In this document: positions 46,100 through 56,089 of the stretch, piece by piece | How the letters are laid out: each line of letters begins with the position of its first letter | Position numbering within the stretch: position 1 is the stretch's first letter | NCBI GenBank assembly: GCA_021396245.1 | Contig: WNYE01000035.1 | Location: forward strand, 124,001 to 188,000 | Direction of reading: 5' to 3' | DNA from: Sporothrix humicola | Taxonomy: Eukaryota > Ascomycota > Sordariomycetes > Ophiostomatales > Ophiostomataceae | Length of the DNA: 64,000 bases | The notes under the pieces: model-generated | What the model was told of the DNA's origin: nothing | The model's input: the letters and a program-made list of their open reading frames with translations, nothing else | The model's database searches: none | Translations under genes and position numbers: made by a program

Positions 46100-47084
46100 A
46101 GAAATGCGTTGGCAAGACAGCCAAGAGCCAGCCGCAGCGGCACTCCGGCGAGCCGCACCGGACACGACGTTTCCTGTGCATAGGTACGAGTAATTAACAG
46201 AGAGCGGTATGCAGCAGGCGTGCGCTCCTTCCTTGTGTGCTTGTCTGGAGTCTGGTTCCTTTTATTATCTGACAAAGACACGCGCAGAAACACACCGAAC
46301 AAAGGAACGTGATTCGCACTGTTTCGCTTTCCCGCCCATCTGCTCATCGCCCGCGCCCGCGCCCATCACGCCCTGCAGCACCAGTAACACCCCACCTACG
46401 CTGCACTAACACCTCATTGCCCCGCCAAAAATGAAAAAAAGAGGGAAGAGCGAACGACAGCTCTTGCCTTCAAGGTGCTGCTGCCCCTCCACGCAACCGC
46501 CCAACAAAACAAATAGACGTTCCGGCCAGACATACATATGAACGGGCTGCTCCTTCCTCAGTCTGTCCTTAAAAAGCTCTGGTCCCAGCCGTTCTTTCCA
46601 ATCTAGACATCTTGTCCCCAGAAAAACACTCCCACGTTCTTGCCCTTTTTTTTTTCCAAATCGAGGCCAATCTATCCCGTCTGAACCAAACAAAGGTAAG
46701 AAACAGAAGGAGCTTCCCACCCTAGAGAGAGCGAGCAAAAAAGCGAGCTTCACCTCCCGCGAACATAATCACGCATCTACCCCCCCGTATCGAGGTCTGT
46801 CCTTTTCACAATCGCCTCGTTCTGCTATCAAACCCACCTTGCTCATTGGATCCCCTCCATCGTTGCCCCTCCACAACGCCTTAATTCCTCCAACTCTTTG
46901 ATCTGCTTTGCTTGTCTCCGTGAGGCATTATCCCATTTTGTCGTCACTTTGCACCCCATAAAATAGCTCTCGCAGTTATTTTCTCCAATTTCTGTCACTT
47001 CGCTTTCGGTGTTCTTTTGACTCACTGCAATTATTACAAATTTCTCGTTGCTGTCAAGACTGCCTATTAGATTTTCCCCATATA

Positions 47085-47230
47085 GCTTCCCTCCCGCTCC
47101 CGCCTTACTTCTTTTTTTCTCTTTTTTCTCTTACAAGTCACTGACCAGCATCTCCAAAACTTTAGGTTTTAACTGACCGGACTTCCAAAGCTAGCTATCT
47201 CAACAGCATTTGACCTCCCCTTCATTCAAA
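47085..47230 (+). promoter_or_regulatory. pyrimidine-rich core promoter/leader of enolase
   Basis: A dense C+T stretch (47089-47130) directly upstream of the start codon, followed by CTTACAAG and a short AC-rich leader ending TTCAAAATGG. C+T blocks of this kind are known at transcription starts of highly expressed fungal glycolytic genes. Confidence 0.55.
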
Positions 47231-48810
47231 ATGGCCATCACTAAGATCCACGCCCGCTACGTCTACGACTCGCGTGGCAACCCGACCGTCGAGGTTGACG
47301 TTGTTACCGAGACTGGCCTTCACCGCGCCATTGTCCCCTCGGGTGCCTCCACTGGTACGTTACGCGTTCCCGAAATCAATCGCGACGTGTTTTGGGGCAC
47401 AAAAGATAAGAAGGAACAGCTAGCTAACAAGCGTCTTTTACACAGGCCAGCACGAGGCTTGCGAGCTCCGCGATGGCGACAAGGAGAAGTGGGCCGGCAA
47501 GGGTGTTCTGACTGCTGTCAAGAACGTCAACGAGGTCATTGGCCCCGCCATCATCAAGGAGGCCCTTGACGTCAAGGACCAGTCCAAGGTCGACAAGTTC
47601 CTGATCGACCTTGACGGCACCCCCAACAAGACCAAGCTGGGCGCCAACGCCATCCTGGGCGTGTCCCTGGCCATTGCCAAGGCCGGTGCTGCTGAGAAGG
47701 TATGTCTGATTGTCTGGTTTGAGTGGATGGTGAGACGAAAGTAAAGTTTGGACGAGCAACGGACGCTAACATGTATGCTTCTCTACCTAGGGTGTCCCTC
47801 TGTACGCCCACGTCTCCGACCTGGCTGGCACCAAGAAGCCCTACGTCCTGCCTGTTCCCTTCATGAACGTCCTCAACGGCGGGTATGTCTAAAGCGGCCC
47901 TGAAACGAGTGCGATACGCGTTATCATGGTTAAGAGACGGGATACTGACTGTTTGTTTTCTAGTTCCCACGCCGGTGGCCGCCTGGCTTTCCAGGAGTTC
48001 ATGATCGTTCCCAGCGATGCCCCCTCTTTCTCCGAGGCCCTCCGCTGGGGTGCTGAGGTCTACCAGCAGCTGAAGAGCCTGGCCAAGAAGAAGTACGGCC
48101 AGTCCGCTGGCAACGTCGGTGACGAGGGTGGTGTTGCCCCCGATATCCAGACCGCCGATGAGGCCCTTGAGCTGATCGCCGAGGCCATTGAGAAGGCCGG
48201 CTACACTGGCCGCATGAACATCGCCATGGACGTTGCCTCCAGCGAGTTCTACAAGGAGGACGTCAAGAAGTACGACCTGGACTTCAAGAACCCCGAGAGC
48301 GATCCCACCAAGTGGATCACCTACGAGGAGCTTGCCCAGATCTACTCCGACCTCAGCAAGAAGTACCCCATTGTCAGCATTGAGGACCCCTTCGCCGAGG
48401 ACGACTGGGAGGCCTGGAGCTACTTCTACAAGACCCAGAACATCCAGATTGTCGGTGACGATCTGACGGTCACCAACCCCCTGCGCATCAAGAAGGCCAT
48501 TGAGCTCAAGGCTTGCAACGCCCTCCTGCTCAAGGTCAACCAGATCGGCACCCTGACCGAGTCGATCCAGGCCGCCAAGGACTCGTACGCCGACGGCTGG
48601 GGTGTCATGGTCTCGCACCGCTCGGGTGAGACTGAGGACGTCACCATTGCCGACATTGTCGTCGGTATCCGCTCTGGTGAGATCAAGACCGGTGCCCCAG
48701 CCCGTTCTGAGCGTCTGGCCAAGCTGAACCAGCTTCTGCGCATCGAGGAGGAGCTCGGCGAGAACGCCATCTACGCCGGCAAGAACTTCCGCACCTCGGT
48801 GAACATCTAA
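47231..48810 (+). CDS. ENO1: enolase
   Basis: Glycolytic and gluconeogenic enzyme interconverting 2-phosphoglycerate and phosphoenolpyruvate in the cytosol. Exactly the family length, 438 residues, from four exons: 47231-47354, 47446-47699, 47791-47882 and 47964-48810. The N-terminus KIHARYVYDSRGNPTVEVDV and catalytic-loop Ser in GASTGQHEACELRD are intact. Glu211 in GDEGGVAPD matches the canonical catalytic position. The signature LLLKVNQIGTLTES and the SHRSGETED loop are present. Introns of 80-91 nt have good ends. Codon use is extremely biased to C- and G-ending codons, as in highly expressed genes. That bias also produces a long mirror frame on the other strand. Confidence 0.99.
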
Positions 48811-49448
48811 ACTGCTTGTTGGAACGACTTGCAGGAGTTCCTGTGGGACACGAAATTTGAAACGAACGAGGAGAAGCTTCCAGGCTTCGACTACATGATT
48901 TGGGCATATGGGAGTAAAAACGGAAGGAGGCCGAATAAAACGGTTAATGGAACATGACGGGGTCCGGTGAATGTACCGCAGATACCACGAAATAAATTTG
49001 CAAATTTAGGGACAAACCAGAGGGGCATACGTGTGACGTGAATGTGAAGAGTATGCATTCGTGCATTTGTGCGTAGTCATTGTGACATGCAAGTAAACAT
49101 ATCTTCCAATTGATACCACTTATTGTCCTGTGGCGTATAGTGTGGCGTTTGGCGGGGTGTCATGTTGTCACAGCAACTAAGCGGGTTTATTTACTAATAA
49201 ATACAACCCCACAAATTTTGACACCCAACACAACAAAGTGCCAGTGAGAGACGGTCCATTGTCCACCGCCTTTTCCCAAAACGGCAGTCTGCACCCAGAC
49301 GGCCCCCTCCCCTATTCCACAGTCGCGTCTTTGATTGTTAGATCGAGTCGCGTTTTGTCTTCCTTCTTCCTCAACCATCATTTCGCTCATTCGCTTTCTT
49401 TTGCATCTTTTTCGTCACCACCAACAGGCAACCAACAATACCGCAATC
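48811..49448. other. intergenic region enolase-BUB1
   Basis: 638 bp. The enolase frame stays open for 48 codons past its stop. Then the sequence is AT-rich with an AATAAA at about 48990. The right end is the C+T-rich leader of BUB1. No separate gene was seen. Confidence 0.6.
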
Positions 49449-52400
49449 ATGGCTGCCTCCGACGATCTGGTGAACTTTGACATCATCGAAAGCCAAAAGG
49501 AGAACATCCAGTCTCTTCCTGGCGGCCGGTCAGCACGGAAGCTGGCGGAACTCTACTCCCCGCAATCTGCTGGTCTTCAACAGGGAGACAAGCTGGACCC
49601 GATCCTGACGCCGACACCGAACCCGGCGGAGACCAAGACGCTGCACGACAAGATCCGAGCCAAATTCGAAGACGAACTGGCCGTGTCTGCCGAGTCCGAC
49701 GACCCGCTCGACGTCTACGACCGTTACGTGAGCTGGACCCTCGAAGCCTACCCGTCTGCACAGGCAACTCCTCAGTCACAGCTGCATGTCCTCCTCGAGC
49801 GTGCCACGAAGGCCTTTGTCGGTGCCGCACAGTACCGCAATGACCCGCGGTACCTGCGTCTGTGGCTGCACTACATCCGTTTCTTCTCCGACGCGCCCCG
49901 CGAGACTTATGTCTATCTTTCGCGGCACAACATTGGCGAGAACCTCGCTTTGTTCTACGAAGAGTACGCCGCGTGGCTCGAGGGTGCGACGCGCTGGGCA
50001 CAGGCTGACGAGGTGTACCGGCTGGGTATTGAGCGGAACGCACGCCCGCAGGCTCGTCTGATGCGCAAATACCAGGAGTTTGAGCAGAGACGCGAGGCCC
50101 AGGCACCAGAGTCGCTCGGCCCCAACACACCGCCGTCTCCAGCCCTTCCAACAGTCCGTCCGGCGCTGGCGGCCAAAGTCAACCCATTTGCGAGTGCAGC
50201 CGCCGCGCTAGCCGACCCGCAAGAAGCACAGCGTCTGCAAGAACAGCAGAGGCAACAGCAAGCGAGCAGCCAGGCAGCACGCAGCTCAAAGCCCAAGATG
50301 GCCATCTTCTCGGACGCCGATGCGTCTGACCAGGCCCCCGCGTTGGGCGCTGCAGGGCCCTCGACCAAAGGCTGGGAGAGCATTGGTTCGCTGGCAGAAC
50401 GCAAGAAGGAGAACACAGTCGCGGCAAAGCCGTGGGCGGGTGAGAAGCTGGCTGCAGGAGGAATGAAGCCAAAATCGAAGATGGCGGTGTTTAAGGACAC
50501 GGTAAGTCCCTGAGCCACCCCTCCATTTTGCAAACTCTTCCTTGCTTTCCAAACATTTTGTTGATCAATATAGGACTAATTTTGTGGCGCATGGGACGGG
50601 CAAAACTGCCTTGCGGGGCACTTTTGTCATTTTTGTGTTCTCCCCTTCGCGCAAATTGTATTCTTTCTAGTCATTAGCCAAATCACACATTACCATTCAC
50701 CCATCACAATACCAGGTAACAGTAAACCCGGCGAGCGGGAAGAAGGAGCGGGTATTTGTCGACCTGCGCGCAGTCTATCCGACACCAGAAGAGCCCGGAA
50801 CGGAGCTGAGCTTTGAGGAGATTTGGGCGGCAAACCGCGGCCTACTGCACCAGTCATGGGACGATGTTGTTCCAGAAAAGGAGGACCAGGACTTGCTGTT
50901 CTCGCCAGTTGCGCCTCGCAAGATGGATGTGCTGGCAGACTCGGTGGCAACGAAGCTTGTCATCCATCAGGACATCGTCCGTCTCGATGAGAATGGAGCT
51001 ATGATCAAGCCCCATGATCAGGAGAACCGGCCAAGAAAGAAGAAGTTTGTCGAGGCCAACGTGACACAGATCAGTGAGTTTACTTTATCTACGCATTCAA
51101 CTACCCGTACTGGCTAACCGCTTCTGTAGTCAAGGCAAAGCTAGACTCCCCGTCCAAACCGCGGATGAAGAAGAAGAGCTCTGCTACGTCCGAGCCGACA
51201 ATGACGATGCACACAAGAGCGGCTACAGACGACATTTACGAAATTTTCAACCAGCCTAAAAAGCAGGGGATCGAGGAGGAAGACGATAATCAGTCATCTG
51301 ACGACGACTATGAGACAGATGGCGACTACACGAGTGGTGCAGAGAGTACAGGAACCGCACGGCACACGTCAACGAGTGATGCAGGGGACGAGGAAGGCGA
51401 GGAAGAGGATGCAGATGGTGCCGACGATGATGCTGTCGATGGCGATGAAGCAGGGAATGTGAGCGGATGGTCCGACTTTGCACGCAAGGACATCTCTGGC
51501 CTTCAAGACCAGACCACGGCCGACCAGACTCGGTCATCGACGACAACGGGTGACACTGACGACGTTGTTAACAGCAGCGACAGAGAGGACACCAACGAGG
51601 TCTTCAGTCCTCTGCCAATCCGCAACTTCTCACACCCTGTCGACGACCACGGCGACGAAAACGCCGTTCCGTCTCTGCCATCCTCGCCTCTACGCCCAGC
51701 TGCCGAAGATAAAATCCCGCAGCCAGAGCCGCCACGGACGAGAACAGTTTTCATTCCCATTCCACCCGAAGACTATGTTGCACCCACCCGGCCCTATAGG
51801 GATCCAGTCGAGGTGGCCAACAACCGTCTGCCGTTCATGACACCCATCACAGAGCGGACGGAGTCGTCCCTTGAGTTTGACTCAGAGGACAACAAGCGGG
51901 CGTTACATGCAAAGACACCGAGCAAGGCTATGGGCAACCGGTCGATGCATCTGTCGAGCCCCGATGAAGAAGACGAGGACCAAGATGAAGAGGAGGAAGA
52001 CGATGACGAGGATGTTGAGGTTGACGAGGAAGGCGAGGAAGAAAAGACTAGCAGTGGGATCATCCCGCCTGAGCCGTTGAGCAGTCCCCTCATCGACATT
52101 ATTGATGACAACGACAACCTGCCTCAGCCGCCACCTCTCAAACTCTCTCAACCCGTTTTCCAGATGCCCGCCGCAGCCAGTAGTACGGCGCCTCCCAAGG
52201 GCCCGATTATCAAAGATACGCAGTGCAATCCCATTGATGAGAGCATTCGCGCTGAGATTCTGGCCAATATGCAGCCGCCACTCAGCTCTTACGACAGGTT
52301 CTACGACCACCGTGACGAGAAGTGCGACAAGGGAGCTGAGATTCGTCGGTATGCCAAGGCCGTGTCTGGCAAGTCCAAGACAGGTGGGAATGGTGGCAAC

Positions 52401-53651
52401 GGAGGCAGCAGCGGCGGTGGATCTGACCGGTCTAGTGGTGCCGGCGTCCCAGTGACGATCCAGTTTGCCGACTGCCCTTCGCAGTACACTGTTCGTCGCG
52501 AGATTGGCGCAGGAGCCTTTGCACCCGTGTATCTGGTGGAGAACATGGATCCGGAGGGCGATAAGAGCACCAGCAACGACGACGAACAAGTTGTGGCCCA
52601 GATGGGGCGCGGTGCTTTTGCCAGCGCACACGCGCGGCGACACACACTCGAGGCGCTCAAGATGGAGAACCCGCCGACCACGTGGGAGTTCCACATGATG
52701 CGGCTCGCTCACACACGGCTCGGCCCGCAACATCGTGCGACGGCATCTCTAGCGCCTGCTCTCGAGTGTCACCTGTATCGCGACGAGACGTTCTTATTCT
52801 TGCCTTACTATCCCCACGGCACACTGCTGGACGTTGTCAATCTGTTCCGCGGCGAGTCATCTGGCCTGATGGACGAGACGCTGGCCATGTTCTTTGCAAT
52901 CGAGCTGTTCCGGACAGTCGAGTCCCTGCACGGCAAGAACATCCTGCACGGCGACATCAAGGCGGACAACTGTCTTCTCCGTCTTGAAGACCCCTTGAGC
53001 CCGTCGTCTCTCGGCAGCAGTACGAGCTCCAACTCTAGCTCGAGCAATGGCCGCAACGCGGACGGCAGCGAGCAACTGTCGAGCCAGTGGCAGGCTGATG
53101 GCTCGGGCGGCTGGTCGGCACGCGGCATGACGCTGATCGATTTTGGCCGGGCCATTGACATGCGTGCGTTCCCTGCAGACGTCAAGTTTGTGGCAGACTG
53201 GAAGACGACGGCGCAAGACTGTGCTGAGATGCGCGAAGGCCGTCCCTGGACGTGGCAAATTGACTACCACGGCCTAGCGGGCGCTCTTCACTGCCTCCTC
53301 TTTGGCAAGTACATGGAGACGGTGCGTGCCGACCAAGGCATGGGACTCGGCGATACAGGTCTTGGACTGGGAGCTGCAGCCGGACTGGAGCGCGGCCCCA
53401 TCAAACGCTACCGCATCCGCGAGACGCTCAAGCGGTACTGGCAGATAGACATCTGGGCCGAGGCCTTTGACCTGCTGCTGAACCCGGCCGGTTTTGTTGC
53501 TGCCGAGGAGGGCGGCAAAATGCCGGTGCTGCGGTCGATGCGCCAAGTTCGTGAGCGCATGGAGACCTGGTTGGCGGCCAACTGTGAGCGTGGAGTTGGT
53601 CTGAAGAGCCTGATGGTCAAGGTCGAGCACTGGGCGCGGACGAGAAAGTAG
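49449..53651 (+). CDS. BUB1: spindle-checkpoint kinase, combined Mad3/Bub1 type
   Basis: A 1,310-residue checkpoint protein from three exons (49449-50501, 50716-51073, 51130-53651). Order of parts: KEN box at residues 17-19, Mad3/Bub1 TPR domain (about 60-215), second KEN box at 320-322, a GLEBS-like Bub3-binding block (ELSFEEIWAANRGLL), a long acidic disordered linker, and a C-terminal kinase. The kinase keeps a Gly-rich loop (GAGAFAPVY), Lys981 (EALKMEN), HGDIKADN with Asp1079, and DFG with Asp1141, so it should be active. HGD in place of HRD is normal for Bub1. It signals unattached kinetochores and phosphorylates H2A. The presence of both KEN boxes suggests it also does the Mad3/BubR1 job of inhibiting Cdc20. 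Intron 1 is 214 nt. Confidence 0.95.
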
Positions 53652-53881
53652 ACGAGGCGAGTGCCGTGGTTGGTTTCATTTGTCTTTTTATGGCCGTTTT
53701 GTTTTTATGATGCACGAGTTTGGTACATTCTTGTTTTAACCTGCATTTTGGCATACATACCCGAGATTTGGCTACAAAATACATTAATTATACACTGGAC
53801 CGTTGTGTTCTCTTCTTGTCCTGTCTGGACCTTTCCTATGCCGCTAACACCAAGTTCAAAAGAAACAATGTTTTATTGCGC

Positions 53882-55546
53882 TCATTTCTTCTTCTTTGCG
53901 TCCTTGGCCGACTTCTTGTCGACCTGTTCCTGGACACGTTTCCGCTCTTTAGCACCTTCGGCCTGCAACGCCTTCTCCTTCGCCTTGAAGTCATCCGTGT
54001 CGGCGTCCATACCGATCAGGCTTTCCAGTAGCTTAATCTCGTCGGCCCAGACCTGACGGTCCTCGAATTCCTTGCCGGTGGAGCCAACACGGTCAATGGG
54101 CGTCTCCAACACCATGGGCAGTCCTGCAAAGGCGTCGGTGTTGACAAGACTGTGGAACGCACGCAGTCCCAGGAAGCCAGTGCCAATGTTGGCGTGCAAG
54201 TCGCGGCGGCTGCCCAGCGGCGCCTTGCTGTCGTTGACATGGAACGCACGCAGATATTTGAGGCCGACAACGCGGTCAAACTCGGCCACGACTTTATCAA
54301 AGCTGGCCGGTGTGCGCAGGTCGTAGCCGGCTGCAAACGCATGGCATGTGTCGATGCATACGCCGACGCGTGTCTTGTCCTCGATCTGCGCAATAATGGC
54401 CGCCAGATCCTCGAAACGATCGCCCACCGTCGTGCCGCCTCCAGCCATGTTCTCGATGACCGTCACAACCTTGGAGGGGGCCGTGTCGGCGTGTGCCTTG
54501 TTGAGCGCCGCCGCAATCCGGCCCAGTGCCGCCTCCTTGGTGCCGCTGCCAGCCACAGCTGCACCCGGATGGAAGTTGTACAGGCGAATGCCCAGCGCAT
54601 CGCACCGCTTCAGATCGTCGACAAAGTTGGTGTACGCCTGGTCGTGCTTGGCCTGGTCGGGCTGGGCCAGGTTGACGAGGTACGAGCCGTGGGGCAGACA
54701 GTGCCGGGCGGCGTCGTAGCCGTGTTCTTCGCAGGCAGCGTGGAATGCGTCCCGAACATCGTCGGCGAGTGCTGGGTTCGTCCACTTGCGCTGCGACTTG
54801 AGGAAAAGAGCGAAGGCGTTGCCGCCGACATGCACCGAGTTGGGCACCGAATTCTGAACACCGCCGGCGCTGCTGACGTGGGCACCAATGTACATTTGCT
54901 TTTTGAGCGTGGTGACATCAGTGCGTTCGGCCAAGGGCTCATCGTCACTGCTGTTCGTCTTGGCCTTTTTTGCTGGTTTCGCCTTTGTGGGTGCCGGCTT
55001 CACATCGGCGTCGATGCCGTTCTCTTCCTCGGCCTTGATCTCAGCCTTGACTTTGGTGGCCTTGATGGTTTTCTTGTTAGTTTTGGCCTCGCCATCCTCC
55101 TCCTCCTCTAGCTCATCCTTAGCTTTGCGCTTGAGAGAAGCCGTGCTGGCCTTGGCGGCGAGTTTTAGGGCGGCGGACTTGACTGCCGATGCTGTTTTTG
55201 AGACTTTGGAGGCCCTGACCGGCGAAAGGTCCTCTTCACTGTCGTCCTCTTCCTCCTTTATGCGAGTCGTTGTTTTTGCTTTTGCTGCTGTCTTTGCTGA
55301 TTTTGGCGTTTCTGTCTTGATTTCTGTCTTGAGTTCTGTCTTTGTCTCTGTGACACTGACGGAAGCCGACTTTGGCGGCCGACCCCGGCCTCGTGGTGCC
55401 ATTGTTGGGGCTTCTGAGGAAACGACGGTCGTCGTGCTGGTCGACTGCTTTTTTCCGCCACCCGACAGCAGCGACTTCCACGCAGCAGCGGCACCGTTGG
55501 AAGCAGTCTTTGCCTTGCGAGGAGACGTGCGAAGAGGAAGCGACAT
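53882..55546 (-). CDS. APN1: AP endonuclease Apn1 (endonuclease IV family)
   Basis: A 554-residue, intron-free base-excision-repair enzyme that cuts DNA at abasic sites and trims 3' blocks. The endonuclease IV TIM barrel starts at about residue 219 (YIGAHVSSAGG). All nine metal-binding residues of the family can be placed: His in CLPHGSYLVN, His in YNFHPGA, Glu in IENMAGG, Asp and His in CIDTCHAF, His in FHVNDS, Asp and His in RRDLHANIG, and Glu in LETPID. The C-terminus is Lys-rich (KKSAKDAKKKK), a likely nuclear signal. A long basic/acidic N-terminal tail of about 215 residues carries an AT-hook-like PRGRGRPPK at about residues 51-59. The ATG at 55546 is chosen; an in-frame TTG upstream is unlikely. 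Confidence 0.95.
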   Translation of the reverse strand: MSLPLRTSPRKAKTASNGAAAAWKSLLSGGGKKQSTSTTTVVSSEAPTMAPRGRGRPPKSASVSVTETKTELKTEIKTETPKSAKTAAKAKTTTRIKEEEDDSEEDLSPVRASKVSKTASAVKSAALKLAAKASTASLKRKAKDELEEEEDGEAKTNKKTIKATKVKAEIKAEEENGIDADVKPAPTKAKPAKKAKTNSSDDEPLAERTDVTTLKKQMYIGAHVSSAGGVQNSVPNSVHVGGNAFALFLKSQRKWTNPALADDVRDAFHAACEEHGYDAARHCLPHGSYLVNLAQPDQAKHDQAYTNFVDDLKRCDALGIRLYNFHPGAAVAGSGTKEAALGRIAAALNKAHADTAPSKVVTVIENMAGGGTTVGDRFEDLAAIIAQIEDKTRVGVCIDTCHAFAAGYDLRTPASFDKVVAEFDRVVGLKYLRAFHVNDSKAPLGSRRDLHANIGTGFLGLRAFHSLVNTDAFAGLPMVLETPIDRVGSTGKEFEDRQVWADEIKLLESLIGMDADTDDFKAKEKALQAEGAKERKRVQEQVDKKSAKDAKKKK

Positions 55547-56061
55547 TGTTGCCGGCGTCAACCACGGCCGGAACGCGGTCAAAAAGGGGCGAGTGTAAAA
55601 GGCCAGTGTGTTTTTGGGGATGTTTGAAGCTTGAGCGAGAATTTGAGTCTCAAAATGGCGGGTGTTTGTGTTCGTCTGGAGTTGTCACGATATGTCGAAT
55701 ATCGTCTGATTGATTTCAAGGTCAGATTTCGACATGTCTAAAGCTCCTTCTCCGTTCTGACAGTAGTACAGGGGACGCTAGGGGGCAGTCGCGACGCGGT
55801 TCGTGCCACGCGATGTCATGTGACCACTTTAGACAGTCTACAAATGGTCCCTGATCAGTCATCCGGGCTAGAGCCTCCGATAAGCGATAAGAAGCGCTTT
55901 TTGCGCCTTCTGGATGGGGAAATTCAAGAATCCGATCCAAAATGTTTAGTCAATGAAAATACCATCTAACATTTTCTGTTTCTTTTATTTCTTTTCTTCT
56001 TCCACACTTACTCGACATCTTCCTCCCAACGACAACCCTCCCCTCTCCCTCCCTCGATGCC
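55547..56061. promoter_or_regulatory. divergent promoter region APN1/SMM1
   Basis: 515 bp between divergent start codons. The SMM1 side is T/C-rich (55975-56055) and ends with a short upstream ATG at 56057. No other gene was seen. Confidence 0.6.
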
Positions 56062-56089
56062 ATGCTTAGGCGCCTTTTTCGTTCCATAA
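56057..56089 (+). promoter_or_regulatory. short overlapping upstream ORF of SMM1
   Basis: A 10-codon frame (MPCLGAFFVP) starts 5 bp before the first SMM1 ATG, in another frame. Its TAA overlaps the second in-frame SMM1 ATG (TAATG at 56087-56091). The layout could steer ribosomes between the two SMM1 starts. Confidence 0.6.

Larger units (their letters stand above)
44335..47230. other. 2.9 kb divergent region APE2-enolase
   Basis: No convincing gene. Structure seen: 2.5 copies of a 12-bp unit (CGAAACAGGCAT) at 46068-46099, and a C+T-rich block just before the enolase gene (47085-47150) that suits a strong glycolytic promoter. An open frame at 44776-45444 lacks family features, and its composition suits non-coding DNA. 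The left side should hold the APE2 promoter. Confidence 0.55.

Noticed and set aside
45500..46200. possible small genes in short overlapping frames on both strands
   Set aside because: All are short, mutually overlapping, and show no signal peptide, domain or splice logic.
47572..48618. 348-residue open frame antisense to enolase
   Set aside because: A by-product of enolase codon bias. It crosses enolase introns and shows no domain.
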